Source of the DNA: Candidatus Saccharibacteria bacterium UBA6575
GTDB taxonomy: Bacteria; Patescibacteriota; Saccharimonadia; Saccharimonadales; Saccharimonadaceae
DNA: 44,108 nucleotides
Direction of reading: 5' to 3'
Assembly (NCBI GenBank): GCA_002434005.1
Contig: DJJF01000015.1
Span: 1,004-45,111, forward strand
The translations under genes and the position numbers were made by a program. Positions 25,492 through 33,828 of this stretch are shown here, in pieces. A model generated the notes under the pieces. It had not been told where the DNA came from. It ran no database searches and was given only the letters and a program-made list of their open reading frames with translations. Position 1 is the stretch's first letter, and each line of letters opens with the position of its first letter.

Positions 25492-26225
25492 TGCGATACC
25501 ATAAAGGATTTACTTTGATCGAACTCATGCTGTCTATGGCATTTGTTTCAATCTTATTAATTTCGATTGCCATGCTATCGATTCAACTGTCTAACCAATA
25601 CTCGCGAGGCCTAACATTAAAGGAAGTCACCCAGGCTGGAACCGAAGCCTCGAATGACATCAAACGTACTATGGCCCAGGCCCAGATTTCGACTACCGGA
25701 GTTCGCTTAAAACAAGTTTTGAATGGGGGTTGGGCACTATGTACGGGTTCATATACCTATATTGCAAATAGCCCGGGTAATTTAGAAGCAAATAATGCGA
25801 ATGTAATACGAGTTGGGGAGGGAGCAAACAAATCACCAGCACGGTTGGCGAAAGTTCGTGACCTGGGTGGTGCATTTTGTTCGGCAACAAGTAATCTTGA
25901 TACGGTAGCCGGCAAGAATGTGGACGCGACGGATGCATCCGAGCTGCTTTCCGGCGGATCACGGCTGCTGGTCGTGCGCGATCTGACCATTTCACCAAAT
26001 ACAGCAACCGGTAAGCCGGACTTGGGTCAACCGTTCTACGATGACTTCCAAAAGGGGCGGGGGATTTATGCCGTTACGATCACTATAGGTACCGGCGTAG
26101 ACTCAGAAATCCAATCAAACACCACATGTAAGCCGCCGGGAAGTGCTGATAAGTTGGCAAACCTGGATTTCTGCGCTATCGATACGTTTGAATTCACCAC
26201 ACGAGTAGGAAGCTCTGAGGTATGA
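25491..26225 (+). CDS. Minor pilin, PilW/PilJ-like
   Basis: 244 residues. Very short leader (MRYHKG) cut before FTLIELMLSMAFVSILLI with Glu5. Four Cys in the head region. Length and N-terminus resemble PilW/PilJ-type minor pilins; exact orthology is not decidable here. It starts on the last base of the preceding stop codon and overlaps the next gene by ATGA, so it is translationally coupled both ways. Confidence 0.85.
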   Translation: MRYHKGFTLIELMLSMAFVSILLISIAMLSIQLSNQYSRGLTLKEVTQAGTEASNDIKRTMAQAQISTTGVRLKQVLNGGWALCTGSYTYIANSPGNLEANNANVIRVGEGANKSPARLAKVRDLGGAFCSATSNLDTVAGKNVDATDASELLSGGSRLLVVRDLTISPNTATGKPDLGQPFYDDFQKGRGIYAVTITIGTGVDSEIQSNTTCKPPGSADKLANLDFCAIDTFEFTTRVGSSEV

Positions 26226-27436
26226 TAAACACTATGAGTAAACACAAACGATATACAGAACGCGGCGCCGTCTCTATTTTTGTGGTCGTGTTCTGTGCGT
26301 TGTTCGTTACGATTATTACGGTCAGTTTTGTGAGTCTGATGATCCGTGGGCAGCAGCAAGCTACCAATGCCGATTTATCTAACAGTGCCTATGATGCAGC
26401 CCTTGCCGGCGTAGAAGATGCCAAACGAGTTCTGCTAAAATATCGCCAATGTGCATCTAATAACTTCACGCCAGCGGGCTGTGCTCAGTTGAAGTTGATC
26501 TTCCAAGATCCACGGTGCAACATGGTACGCCGGGTGCTCACTACCATCAATGATGATGAAGAAACGCTCGTCAAGTCTGAGACCGAAGGCGCGAACTCTA
26601 ATTCAGAACAGCTCGACCAGGCGTATACCTGCGTAGAGGTGGATTACACGTCTGATGAGAAAGTAGTGAAAGTTGCAGACGGTGGATCGACGCTCGTACC
26701 GATAGATGCTAACGGTGAGCCGTATGACACGGTGAATATTAGCTGGTTTATGAAAAAACCAGATAGCCCTGCAGGCCTGACGTTACCGAACATTGCGGTT
26801 ACCGGGCGAACCTTACCAACGCCCGACCAGTGGCACACTGCTGGTGCTACATCGGCTACGCCGCCTATAGTTCGGGCACAGTGGATACAGCACGGGGCGA
26901 CGTTTAGCTCGGCTGACTTTGACGAGGATGATGCAAGCGGTAATTCTAATACCAACACCGTATTCCTATATCCAGGTAACTCGGGTAATGGCACCGGTGG
27001 TAGCGGCACCTCATTCTCATTAAACGATGAGCGTACGGCTGCATCGACGCAAGCCAAACAGCCGATTGCAGTATATTGCAACCCTTTGAACTATTTGAAT
27101 AATGGTGGCTACGCTTGCAGTGTTGACTTGCGTATACCGGATCCAAAAAACAGTGGGGGATCTCGTACATCGTATCTGAACCTTGGTGCCTTCTATAACT
27201 CCACGCAGGTAAGTGTGAAGCTCCTGAATGCCGGAGCGCCAGTTGAAATAGTTGCACCAACCATTGACTCTACCGGTCGGGCCAACGACTTGTTTAGGCG
27301 AGTCAAGGTAGGAATCAGCTTTACTGGTGATTATCCGAAGGCCAATTTTGATATCGGTGGAAATCTTTGTAAAGACTTTGCGGTTACGCCTGATAGGTTC
27401 ATATCAGGTACCTGCGACCCTAACACGCCAAATTAA
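26222..27436 (+). CDS. PilX-like minor pilin/pilus accessory protein
   Basis: 404 residues. RGAVSIFVVVFCALFVTIITVSF resembles the N-terminus of PilX proteins (RG-x-x-L/I hydrophobic helix, no canonical Glu5), followed by the conserved helix SNSAYDAALAGVEDAKR typical of PilX. The C-terminal ~250 residues are Gly/Ser/Asn-rich. An internal ATG at 26234 sits 7 bases after a TATGAT hexamer and may be a second, leaderless start. The stop codon TAA directly abuts the stop of the convergent xer gene with no spacer. Confidence 0.8.
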   Translation: MINTMSKHKRYTERGAVSIFVVVFCALFVTIITVSFVSLMIRGQQQATNADLSNSAYDAALAGVEDAKRVLLKYRQCASNNFTPAGCAQLKLIFQDPRCNMVRRVLTTINDDEETLVKSETEGANSNSEQLDQAYTCVEVDYTSDEKVVKVADGGSTLVPIDANGEPYDTVNISWFMKKPDSPAGLTLPNIAVTGRTLPTPDQWHTAGATSATPPIVRAQWIQHGATFSSADFDEDDASGNSNTNTVFLYPGNSGNGTGGSGTSFSLNDERTAASTQAKQPIAVYCNPLNYLNNGGYACSVDLRIPDPKNSGGSRTSYLNLGAFYNSTQVSVKLLNAGAPVEIVAPTIDSTGRANDLFRRVKVGISFTGDYPKANFDIGGNLCKDFAVTPDRFISGTCDPNTPN

Positions 27437-28357
27437 TTAGGTATCGCTATGGAACCGCTCGTGTACGTCACGTAGGTGTTCGTCGGTGACATGGGTATAT
27501 ACCTGAGTGGTTGCAATATTGGCATGTCCAAGCATGCTCTGAACGCTACGCAGGTCGGCGCCGTTCATCAGTAGGTCGGTTGCGAAGCTATGTCGCATAG
27601 TATGGGGGCTGACATGCTTCGTAATACCAGCCAGTCGTGCGTATTTGTTGATCATACGCTGAATGGAGCGAGCGGTGAGTCGGCGGTAGTCACCGGTTTG
27701 GTTAGCGACATTGTTCCGCGAGTAGCTTAAAAAGAGCGGGGGAAGATTGTCCATGCGAGTCGCCAGATATTCGTCTACACGTTCGGCAGCAGACTTGCTC
27801 ACGAACACCGGCCGGTCTTTTTGTCCCTTACCACGCACCATAAACTCGCGGCGCTTAGTGTTCACATGTCCACGATTCAGGTTTACGAGCTCCGACACAC
27901 GCAGACCGCTGCTAAAGAGCAGTTCTAAGATCGCTCGGTCACGTAGCCCGGCCTCTTCATCGAGCGCTACTGTTTCAAGGAGCCGGGTTACTTCGTCAAA
28001 GTGTAAGAATGATACCTGTTTACGGCTCACCTTAGGCAACTTTATCTTATCGGCTGTCAGCGATTCGATATTACGGTCGCCGAGGTATTTTAAGAAGCCG
28101 CGCAGGGCAATCAAATGGTAACTCTGCGTTATGGTCGAGAGCTTTTCTTTTTTCTCATTTTCGTAGCGGTTGAGCCAGAGCCGGTATTTACGCACCATTT
28201 CTTGGCTGATCGCACCTACCTTGGTGTCATCGCTGAATTCTACAAATCGTTCAAGGTAGAGTTTGTAGTTCTCGGCTGTCTTGGCCGAACGCCCGCCTTC
28301 GACTTCAAGGCTTTCGACGTAGTCGAGGATCAACTCTGAAACGTACTGCGGATTCAT
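27437..28357 (-). CDS. Xer-family tyrosine recombinase
   Basis: 306 residues from the ATG at 28357, which has a TATACT -10 box 9 bases upstream on the minus strand; the upstream ATG at 28375 would lie in the promoter. N-terminal SAM-like core-binding domain (~1-95) and catalytic domain with R153 (SSGLRVSEL), K178/K180 (GKGQKDRP), H252-x-x-R255 (SPHTMRHSF), H278 (LGHANI) and Y287 (TTQVYTHV): all catalytic residues present. It probably resolves chromosome dimers as a single Xer. XerC versus XerD cannot be told apart, so no symbol is given. Not flanked by phage or integron features. Confidence 0.93.
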   Translation of the reverse strand: MNPQYVSELILDYVESLEVEGGRSAKTAENYKLYLERFVEFSDDTKVGAISQEMVRKYRLWLNRYENEKKEKLSTITQSYHLIALRGFLKYLGDRNIESLTADKIKLPKVSRKQVSFLHFDEVTRLLETVALDEEAGLRDRAILELLFSSGLRVSELVNLNRGHVNTKRREFMVRGKGQKDRPVFVSKSAAERVDEYLATRMDNLPPLFLSYSRNNVANQTGDYRRLTARSIQRMINKYARLAGITKHVSPHTMRHSFATDLLMNGADLRSVQSMLGHANIATTQVYTHVTDEHLRDVHERFHSDT

Positions 28358-28366
28358 AGTGCTTAT

Positions 28367-28376
28367 AGTATACAAT
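28367..28376. promoter_or_regulatory. Overlapping divergent -10 boxes of xer and uppP
   Basis: The minus-strand TATACT (28367-28372) and the plus-strand TACAAT (28371-28376) share bases within a GTATAC palindrome. Start codons lie 9 and 6 bases away. The two polymerases cannot occupy the site together, so the genes probably compete for transcription. Confidence 0.6.
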
Positions 28377-28382
28377 GCTTAT

Positions 28383-29177
28383 GTGAGCATTCTAGACGCA
28401 ATCATCCTAGGCATCGTACAAGGTTTGACAGAATTTATTCCCGTGTCGTCATCGGGGCACCTTGTGATTACGCAGAACCTGCTCATGGGGCAGGCGGATC
28501 ACCTCTTTATCCAGGCGCTTGACTTTGGAACCTTGGCTGCACTAGTCATTTATTTCTCACCTAAGCTCATCGACCTATTTAAAAAAGTATTTTTTGAACA
28601 CGACTATCGGTTGGCACGCAATATTATCATCACGTGTATCCCGGCTGGACTACTCGGTTTGGTGTTAGCCGACTTTATTCAAAAGAGCGCGGTCTTATTA
28701 AATCCGTTAACGGTGTCTATTATGCTGGCATTAGTGGGTGTGCTCATGGTTGTAGTCGATAAGCTTCCTAAAAAGTCGGCTCGCGCTACGGGTACCGATT
28801 TAAGCCCACGTAGAGCACTCGTCGTTGGTTTGGCGCAGGCATTTGCGCTTATTCCAGGCGTATCCCGGAGCGGTTCAACAATTATCGCGTCTCGTGTCAT
28901 GGGTCTTAGCCCTAAAGCCGCGGCAGAATATAGCTTTATGGTATCGATACCGATTATGTTCGGGCTGATAGGCAAACTACTGCTTAAGCCAACCGACCGC
29001 GCCTATATGGCGCAGCATCTCGATGTCATTGTCATCGCAAATATCGCTGCATTTGTTGCGGCCATACTAGCGATACATTTCTTACTCAAGTACCTGTCAA
29101 AACACGGATTAGCGTTATTTGGCTGGTACCGTATCGTCCTGGCCTCTGTTGTCATCACTGTACTTTTGCTACAATAA
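28383..29177 (+). CDS. uppP: Undecaprenyl-diphosphatase UppP (BacA)
   Basis: 264 residues from the GTG at 28383, giving the family start (SILDAIILGIVQGLTEFIPVSSSGHL). The second signature PGVSRSGSTI (~160) carries the catalytic Ser/Arg residues. Eight or so membrane helices. It regenerates the lipid carrier for peptidoglycan and other envelope glycans by dephosphorylating undecaprenyl diphosphate. It precedes ndk with a 37-base gap. Confidence 0.96.
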   Translation: MSILDAIILGIVQGLTEFIPVSSSGHLVITQNLLMGQADHLFIQALDFGTLAALVIYFSPKLIDLFKKVFFEHDYRLARNIIITCIPAGLLGLVLADFIQKSAVLLNPLTVSIMLALVGVLMVVVDKLPKKSARATGTDLSPRRALVVGLAQAFALIPGVSRSGSTIIASRVMGLSPKAAAEYSFMVSIPIMFGLIGKLLLKPTDRAYMAQHLDVIVIANIAAFVAAILAIHFLLKYLSKHGLALFGWYRIVLASVVITVLLLQ

Positions 29178-29214
29178 AGGCAATACATCCAACGTTTTAA
29201 GGAGTCAAAATCTA

Positions 29215-29721
29215 GTGAGTAAAAATCTCGAACAGACTTTAGTATTGTTTAAACCCGATGCATTGCAGCGCGGACTAGTAGGGGAGATCCTAACTCGTTT
29301 CGAACGCGTTGGTTTGCGTATTGTTGGTACCAAAATGATTGCACCCGATAAGGCCCACTTTCACACGCACTACGAAGACATTGGCCAAGTCATTACACGC
29401 CGTGGCGAGACTGTGTTCAACCAAGTGCTCGGCATGATGACCGATGGCCCTGTTATTGCAATGGTATTCGAGGGTGTTGAAGCAGTTGCATTGGTTCGTA
29501 AAATGGTTGGCGCAACTGAACCTAAGTCATCTGCCCCTGGTACAATCCGTGGCGACTTTAGTCACATGAGCTATGGCTACGCAGATACAGAAGATAAGGG
29601 TATTCCAAACCTTATCCACGCCTCTGGCGACTCGGAAGAGGCTGTGAAAGAAGTTGCTCACTGGTTTAGTGACGAAGAACTCTTCGACTACGAAGCACTT
29701 CATGAGAAGTTCACTCGATAA
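29215..29721 (+). CDS. ndk: Nucleoside diphosphate kinase
   Basis: 168 residues. The GTG at 29215 is preceded by AAGGAG and gives the family start (KNLEQTLVLFKPDALQRGL); the frame open further upstream is not coding. The catalytic His lies in NLIHASGDS; GTIRGDF and the downstream signature are intact. It is longer than the ~140-residue norm because of an insertion around residues 45-70 (THYEDIGQVITRRGETVFNQ), as seen in some deep-branching NDKs. It balances (d)NTP pools, important in cells with little de novo nucleotide synthesis. Confidence 0.96.
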   Translation: MSKNLEQTLVLFKPDALQRGLVGEILTRFERVGLRIVGTKMIAPDKAHFHTHYEDIGQVITRRGETVFNQVLGMMTDGPVIAMVFEGVEAVALVRKMVGATEPKSSAPGTIRGDFSHMSYGYADTEDKGIPNLIHASGDSEEAVKEVAHWFSDEELFDYEALHEKFTR

Positions 29722-29752
29722 TAAAAATAGCCCCGAAAGGGGCATTTTTATT
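29722..29752 (+). terminator. ndk terminator
   Basis: AAAAATAGCCCC, GAAA tetraloop, GGGGCATTTTTA: a short GC stem with flanking A/T tracts that works in both directions, so it may also stop the convergent gene at 29764. Confidence 0.9.
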
Positions 29753-29763
29753 GAGCAGATATT

Positions 29764-30294
29764 CTAGCTAAGTTGAACTTTGTCGGACTGCAGTGGATTT
29801 TCTGTGACTTTCGCACGATCTCCGGCGAAGCTATCCTGATAGACCGTTATGCGTGTTGTATGGGCATCTAGAACGTGCTTGATTGCTTCTGGGTCGGCAT
29901 TACCTCTGAGGCCACTAAATCCTGTACCGGGTATACCTGCCGTAGCGAGTTTAGGATTCTGAGTGAGCCTTCTAGTCTGTGATATCGTGTCGAGGGCTTC
30001 TTGTAGCATTGCTGGCGTGTCTTCCCATCCGCGACTTTGCTGGCGATGAAGTCCAGTTAGCGCAAGTGAATATGCTGGAATCCATGGCTGTTCCTGACCG
30101 AGGTGGCCAACCATTAGCACTTCTGCTGGTGCCAAGCCGCTATGTTGGCTAAATCGAATCTGTGCAATCTTGAAGCGCCGTAATACCTCACCGCCAAATC
30201 CGCCAGGAACATTTGTTTCGCCGATTGGGAGAGGAACTAGTAGGACATCTTCAAGAGCGTTAAAAGCATCGTCATTCTTGTATCGTTCAATCAT
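29764..30294 (-). CDS. Conserved-looking soluble protein, unknown
   Basis: 176 residues, no signal or membrane segment. It contains a Gly/Pro-rich early segment (IGETNVPGGFGGEVLRRF) and EVLMVGHLGQEQPWIPAYSLAL. No family recognised. The ATG is exactly 6 bases after a TATACT -10 box with a TTGTTT -35 at 17-bp spacing on the minus strand; no Shine-Dalgarno, hence leaderless. It converges with ndk. Confidence 0.75.
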   Translation of the reverse strand: MIERYKNDDAFNALEDVLLVPLPIGETNVPGGFGGEVLRRFKIAQIRFSQHSGLAPAEVLMVGHLGQEQPWIPAYSLALTGLHRQQSRGWEDTPAMLQEALDTISQTRRLTQNPKLATAGIPGTGFSGLRGNADPEAIKHVLDAHTTRITVYQDSFAGDRAKVTENPLQSDKVQLS

Positions 30295-30300
30295 GGGGCT

Positions 30301-30329
30301 AGTATAGGCTTCGTGTATAGCCTAAACAA
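30301..30329 (-). promoter_or_regulatory. Leaderless promoter for the gene ending at 29764
   Basis: Minus strand TTGTTT (30324-30329), 17-bp spacer, TATACT (30301-30306), then 6 bases to the ATG. Confidence 0.8.
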
Positions 30330-30354
30330 GCGTGAGCGTAAACGATGTACCGAA

Positions 30355-30702
30355 CTATCCACTCATTCTGCTAATTTCAATGCCATTAGAGTCGTACTGT
30401 ACAATCTTAAGCCCACAGTCTCGAAAGACGCAGCTCAGCCCCCTACAAGTAAATCGAGTTGTAATTTCTTGTGGCTCATTGGCTTCGGGGTAGTGAAGAC
30501 CTCCATGTTTCTGAAAGTCGCTTGCAAGCTTGGCCGCGGCTCCTCCTTCAATATGCTCTATGCATTTAGCGCGTTTATCCTTGTCATGGGGTAAATCAGG
30601 ACCCAGCATGTATTCATTAAACGTTCGAGATTCGTTACTTCCGTGTTCAAAAATAGAACCTCCGGTTGGAGCGCGTTTTGACATATCCACTCTTTCGGCC
30701 AT
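30355..30702 (-). CDS. Small soluble protein, unknown
   Basis: 115 residues, charged, no signal peptide. Three Cys, two of them in CRGLSCVFRDC. No family recognised. TATAGT on the minus strand ends 6 bases before the ATG, with TTTACA at 16-bp spacing upstream, so it is a leaderless gene of the same type as its neighbour. The opposite-strand ORFs over it are shadows. Confidence 0.65.
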   Translation of the reverse strand: MAERVDMSKRAPTGGSIFEHGSNESRTFNEYMLGPDLPHDKDKRAKCIEHIEGGAAAKLASDFQKHGGLHYPEANEPQEITTRFTCRGLSCVFRDCGLKIVQYDSNGIEISRMSG

Positions 30703-30708
30703 AGGGAT

Positions 30709-30736
30709 ACTATATACCAGGTATGGAGAATGTAAA
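30709..30736 (-). promoter_or_regulatory. Leaderless promoter for the 115-aa gene
   Basis: Minus strand TTTACA (30731-30736), 16-bp spacer, TATAGT (30709-30714), 6 bases to the ATG at 30702. Confidence 0.7.
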
Positions 30737-30737
30737 G

Positions 30738-30841
30738 GGGGTCGACCCCGGGCAGACGGGTGCGCGTCAATCCGCGCGCCGAATGTTTCGGGCGCTAGAC
30801 TGACGACCGAACCTTAACGGTTCGGATTCGTGATACGAATC
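30738..30841. other. Tandem hairpin cluster beside tRNA-Arg
   Basis: Five back-to-back inverted repeats: GGGGTCGACCCC (30738-30749), GCGCG/CGCGC (30762-30777), CCGAA/TTCGG (30779-30791), CCGAACC/GGTTCGG (30807-30825), GATTCGT/ACGAATC (30825-30841). No ORF. It is either a structured RNA (strand unknown) or a tail downstream of tRNA-Arg. Confidence 0.6.
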
Positions 30842-30844
30842 ACT

Positions 30845-30882
30845 AAATTTAAAGACCGGTCAGAAGGTCGGTCTTTAAATTT
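30845..30882 (-). terminator. Terminator of tRNA-Arg
   Basis: AAATTTAAAGACCG (30845-30858) pairs perfectly over 14 bp with 30869-30882. On the minus strand it directly follows the tRNA CCA end, sharing one base with it. Confidence 0.75.
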
Positions 30883-30958
30883 GGTACCCCGGGCAGGAGT
30901 CGAACCTGCAACCTTATCCTTAGGACGGATCTGCTCTATCCAGTTGAGCTACCGAGGC
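30882..30958 (-). tRNA. tRNA-Arg(CCT)
   Basis: Minus strand cloverleaf: acceptor GCCTCGG/CCGGGGT, D-stem GCTC/GAGC, anticodon loop GTCCTAA (anticodon CCT), T-arm GCAGG-TTCGACT-CCTGC, discriminator A and encoded CCA. The outer pair of the anticodon stem (27-43) is a mismatch and acceptor pair 1-72 is G-T. Confidence 0.9.
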
Positions 30959-31015
30959 GCGTTACCTCTGTAATTTTATCATAGTTACTACCGTTCATTC
31001 TGCTATACTATTGCC

Positions 31016-31564
31016 ATGAGCGATACAGCTGCAAAAGAAACACGACAAGTCGCTTTTGAAGGGCAACGAGAGGGTGAGGAGTTGCTTTTTATCTTTCGTC
31101 GCCACATTATCGCAATGCGAAAAGGTTTTTACGGCTTACTGATTCCATTCGCCTTGAGTTCGATCCCACCACTCATCTGGCAGGATAACTTGCAGCTATT
31201 CTTGCTACCAATAGGTGGACTTGTGATTGGCTTAATCATCTTTAGCTACCACTTTGTTCTGTGGTACTACACGGTATATATCGTTACAAATGAGCGCATT
31301 CGACAGGTGACGCAAAACGGTTTCTTTGGTACCGACGTGGTGGAGCTGCGCCTGTCGAAAATCCAAAACATAAGCTATAATGTTCCTGGGTTCAGCGGTG
31401 AGGTTTTCGGCTTTGGAACCATTGTCATACAGACGTTTGTCGGTGACTTGGTAATCCATAAAGTCGAGCATCCCGAGAAGACATACAATAAGCTGCAAGA
31501 CGCCGTCATGAACGCGATTGAAAAGGTAGGGGGCTATGAAAAAACTGAAGTTGAAGCGGGCTAA
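31016..31564 (+). CDS. PH-like (DUF304/bPH2) membrane protein
   Basis: 182 residues. Two transmembrane helices (~42-60 and ~66-88) follow an N-terminal cytoplasmic segment with EELLFIFRRH; the C-terminal half (YYTVYIVTNERIRQVTQNGFFG, VVELRLSKIQNISY) is the bacterial PH-like fold typical of DUF304 proteins. Function unknown in general; often envelope-linked. TATACT with extended TGC ends 6 bases before the ATG: leaderless. It overlaps the following foldase gene by 29 bases, so the two are an operon. Confidence 0.82.
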   Translation: MSDTAAKETRQVAFEGQREGEELLFIFRRHIIAMRKGFYGLLIPFALSSIPPLIWQDNLQLFLLPIGGLVIGLIIFSYHFVLWYYTVYIVTNERIRQVTQNGFFGTDVVELRLSKIQNISYNVPGFSGEVFGFGTIVIQTFVGDLVIHKVEHPEKTYNKLQDAVMNAIEKVGGYEKTEVEAG

Positions 31565-32609
31565 GAAGCAAGAGCAAGCCCCGTCACGTATTACAAACGA
31601 GACGGTAGCTGAGCACCGCGAACAGATTTTGGCCGGCGGGCGTAAATTTAAATATCCGCACCAATATGAGCGACATAAATTAGTATTCAACGTCGTCATT
31701 ATTGCTATCGTTACGGTAGTAATTCTAGCTGTCATTATTTGGTGGCAATTGTATCCCGCACAGAATACCAGTACATTTTTTTACCGCGTCACACGTATCT
31801 TGCCCGTGCCGGTTGCGAGTATCGATGGCACTCAAGTTCGCTACAGCGACTACCTTATGAGCTTTTCTGGCTCGCAGCACTACCTAAAGCAGTCTGAGCA
31901 GCTTAACTTGAACAGCGAAGACGGTAAGCGCCAGCTAGAATTCATTAAGCGCCAAGCTCTCGACGGCGCGATCGCCGATGCCTATGCCGCTAAGATCGCC
32001 CGCGAAAAGAGCATCAGCGTTACTGATAAGCAGGTGAACGATGTCATTGATGCCAGTCTGAACACGGTATCAGGCAAAATTTCTCAGGATATTTATGACG
32101 ATTCAACCTTAAGTACGCTTGGCTACAGCGCCGATGAGTATCGCCAGATCATACGTCGCTCGCTCGTACGACAAGAGGTGGCATATGCAGTGGATACTAA
32201 AGCCAACAATGCCAAGAAGGCAGCAGAAGACTTGCTCAAAGCAAATCCCTCACTAGGCCTTGCTGACGTAGCCAAGCAGTTACAGGACAAAGGCTATTCG
32301 ACCGTGCAGCTTGGATCGACGGGCCAGTTAATACCACGGACTAACCATGATGGTGGCGTAACGCAGCAAGCGGCCAAGCTCCAAAACGGTCAAACATCGG
32401 GATTCTTCCAATCGAATGATGGGAGCTTTGAGCGCAATGGGTACTACATTGTACAGCTCGTCGAATCGAACGATAAGCAGGTGAGCTACAACTACATCCG
32501 CATACCACTGACAGTTTTCAGTGAACAACTCAGAACTCTTGCGAAGAATAAGAAGATTTCAGAATACATCGGCGTAAAGCAGAGCAGTAGCGAAATAATT
32601 CGGCGCTAA
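31536..32609 (+). CDS. Membrane-anchored SurA/PrsA-like peptidyl-prolyl isomerase
   Basis: 357 residues. A ~50-residue Lys/Arg-rich cytoplasmic tail, one transmembrane helix (~50-72), then a SurA-N-like helical chaperone region (VASIDGTQVRYSDYLMSF, KRQLEFIKRQALDGAIADAYAAKIA) and a C-terminal parvulin-like segment (DVAKQLQDKGYSTVQLG, GYYIVQLVE). These foldases help secreted proteins fold outside the membrane, which suits the many exported disulfide-rich proteins here. The parvulin domain looks shortened. Confidence 0.82.
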   Translation: MKKLKLKRAKKQEQAPSRITNETVAEHREQILAGGRKFKYPHQYERHKLVFNVVIIAIVTVVILAVIIWWQLYPAQNTSTFFYRVTRILPVPVASIDGTQVRYSDYLMSFSGSQHYLKQSEQLNLNSEDGKRQLEFIKRQALDGAIADAYAAKIAREKSISVTDKQVNDVIDASLNTVSGKISQDIYDDSTLSTLGYSADEYRQIIRRSLVRQEVAYAVDTKANNAKKAAEDLLKANPSLGLADVAKQLQDKGYSTVQLGSTGQLIPRTNHDGGVTQQAAKLQNGQTSGFFQSNDGSFERNGYYIVQLVESNDKQVSYNYIRIPLTVFSEQLRTLAKNKKISEYIGVKQSSSEIIRR

Positions 32610-32631
32610 TGATCCACCTCCTCAACACGCG

Positions 32632-32656
32632 TATAATAGTAAGATAACGAAGGAGG
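32632..32656 (+). promoter_or_regulatory. sod -10 box and consensus ribosome-binding site
   Basis: TATAAT (32632-32637) with no clear -35, then AAGGAGG ending three or four bases before the ATG at 32660. This is one of the few full Shine-Dalgarno starts in the window. Confidence 0.7.
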
Positions 32657-32659
32657 GAT

Positions 32660-33259
32660 ATGTTCCAGTTACCGAATCTTACTTATGACTACGATGCACT
32701 CGGGCAATACATCAGTAAAGACATCATGCAGCTTCATCACTCGAAGCACCATCAAACGTATGTCGACAAGCTCAATAAAGCGCTTGACGATGCGCCTGAG
32801 CTCAAAGAACAAAGTCTTGAGTCGTTGCTGATGAATCTTGATTCAATTCCAGAAGCTGTGCGCTCGGCGATCCGCAACCAAGGTGGTGGTCACTATAATC
32901 ACACACTGTTTTGGCAGTGGATGAGCCCCGATGGGGGTAGTGAACCTTCAGGTGAATTAGCGAACAAATTAATTGCTCAGTACGGCTCTTACCAGGGGTT
33001 TGTAGATGAGTTTACTGCTAAATCATTAGCAGTTTTTGGGAGTGGTTGGTGCTGGCTCATGCCGGATATGTCAATTGTAACTAGCGCGAACCAGGATAGT
33101 CCGATTATGGAAGGCAAGGCTGCTCCACTCCTAGGACTTGATGTCTGGGAACACGCGTATTACTTGGACTACAAGAACAAGCGTGATGATTATGTGGCTG
33201 CGTGGTGGAATGTCGTGAATTGGGACTTTGTAGCCTCGCGCTTGACCGAATCAAAGTAG
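32660..33259 (+). CDS. Superoxide dismutase, Mn-type features
   Basis: 199 residues. Metal ligands: His in LHHSKHHQTYVDKLN (~26), His in NHTLFW (~76), Asp and His in DVWEHAYYLDY (~163, 167). GGGHYNHTLFW and ANQDSP (Gln in the second half) follow the Mn-enzyme pattern rather than the Fe pattern. It converts superoxide to peroxide and oxygen in the cytoplasm. Symbol withheld because Mn/Fe use cannot be settled from sequence. The next gene follows after 5 bases. Confidence 0.95.
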   Translation: MFQLPNLTYDYDALGQYISKDIMQLHHSKHHQTYVDKLNKALDDAPELKEQSLESLLMNLDSIPEAVRSAIRNQGGGHYNHTLFWQWMSPDGGSEPSGELANKLIAQYGSYQGFVDEFTAKSLAVFGSGWCWLMPDMSIVTSANQDSPIMEGKAAPLLGLDVWEHAYYLDYKNKRDDYVAAWWNVVNWDFVASRLTESK

Positions 33260-33264
33260 GTACC

Positions 33265-33828
33265 ATGCAAGATGCTCCAGAGTTTTATGCCAAGGACCGA
33301 CAAGCTTGGCGCAGTTGGCTACAGAAGAACCACGCCACAAAGCAGGCAGTCTGGCTTATCTATGACAAGGGAAATGCTCGAACTATGAGCTGGGGCGATA
33401 TTGTGCAGGAAAGTCTCTGCTTTGGTTGGATTGATTCTAGACCAGGCAAAGTTTCGGACACCCAAAGTAAGATATATATTTCAAAGCGTAAGCCCTCGAG
33501 CGGCTGGTCAAGAGTTAATAAGGCACACATTGAAGAACTTGTGGTCCGGGGATTAATGATGCCAGCGGGTCAGCAAGCTATCGATGCAGCTAAGGCGAGT
33601 GGTGCCTGGGATAAGTTTTCAATGTCTGATAACTTACAACTCTCGCCAGAGCTAATCGAAGCATTTAACGCTAATCCAGTTGCGAAAAAGAATTTCGATA
33701 GTTTTACCGAATCAGGTAGGAGGATCATCTTAGAATGGCTGTATCAGGCTAAGCGGCCAGAGACGGCTCAGACTCGGATACAAAAGATTATTGAGGATGC
33801 AGAGGCTGGCAAGAAGGCGTTTGGCTAA
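33265..33828 (+). CDS. YdeI/OmpD-associated-family protein
   Basis: 187 residues from the ATG at 33265 (weak AGGT upstream); the frame opens earlier inside sod but the family start is FYAKDRQAWRSWLQKNH. Signatures: SWGDIVQESLCFGWIDS and IYISKRKPSSGWSRVNKAHIEELVVRGLM, then a C-terminal YdeI-type helix (SGRRIILEWLYQAKRPETAQTRIQKI). Function is poorly defined; relatives are annotated as bacteriocin-protection or YdeI proteins. It probably shares the sod transcript. It overlaps the convergent gene at its 3' end by 4 bases. Confidence 0.88.
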   Translation: MQDAPEFYAKDRQAWRSWLQKNHATKQAVWLIYDKGNARTMSWGDIVQESLCFGWIDSRPGKVSDTQSKIYISKRKPSSGWSRVNKAHIEELVVRGLMMPAGQQAIDAAKASGAWDKFSMSDNLQLSPELIEAFNANPVAKKNFDSFTESGRRIILEWLYQAKRPETAQTRIQKIIEDAEAGKKAFG

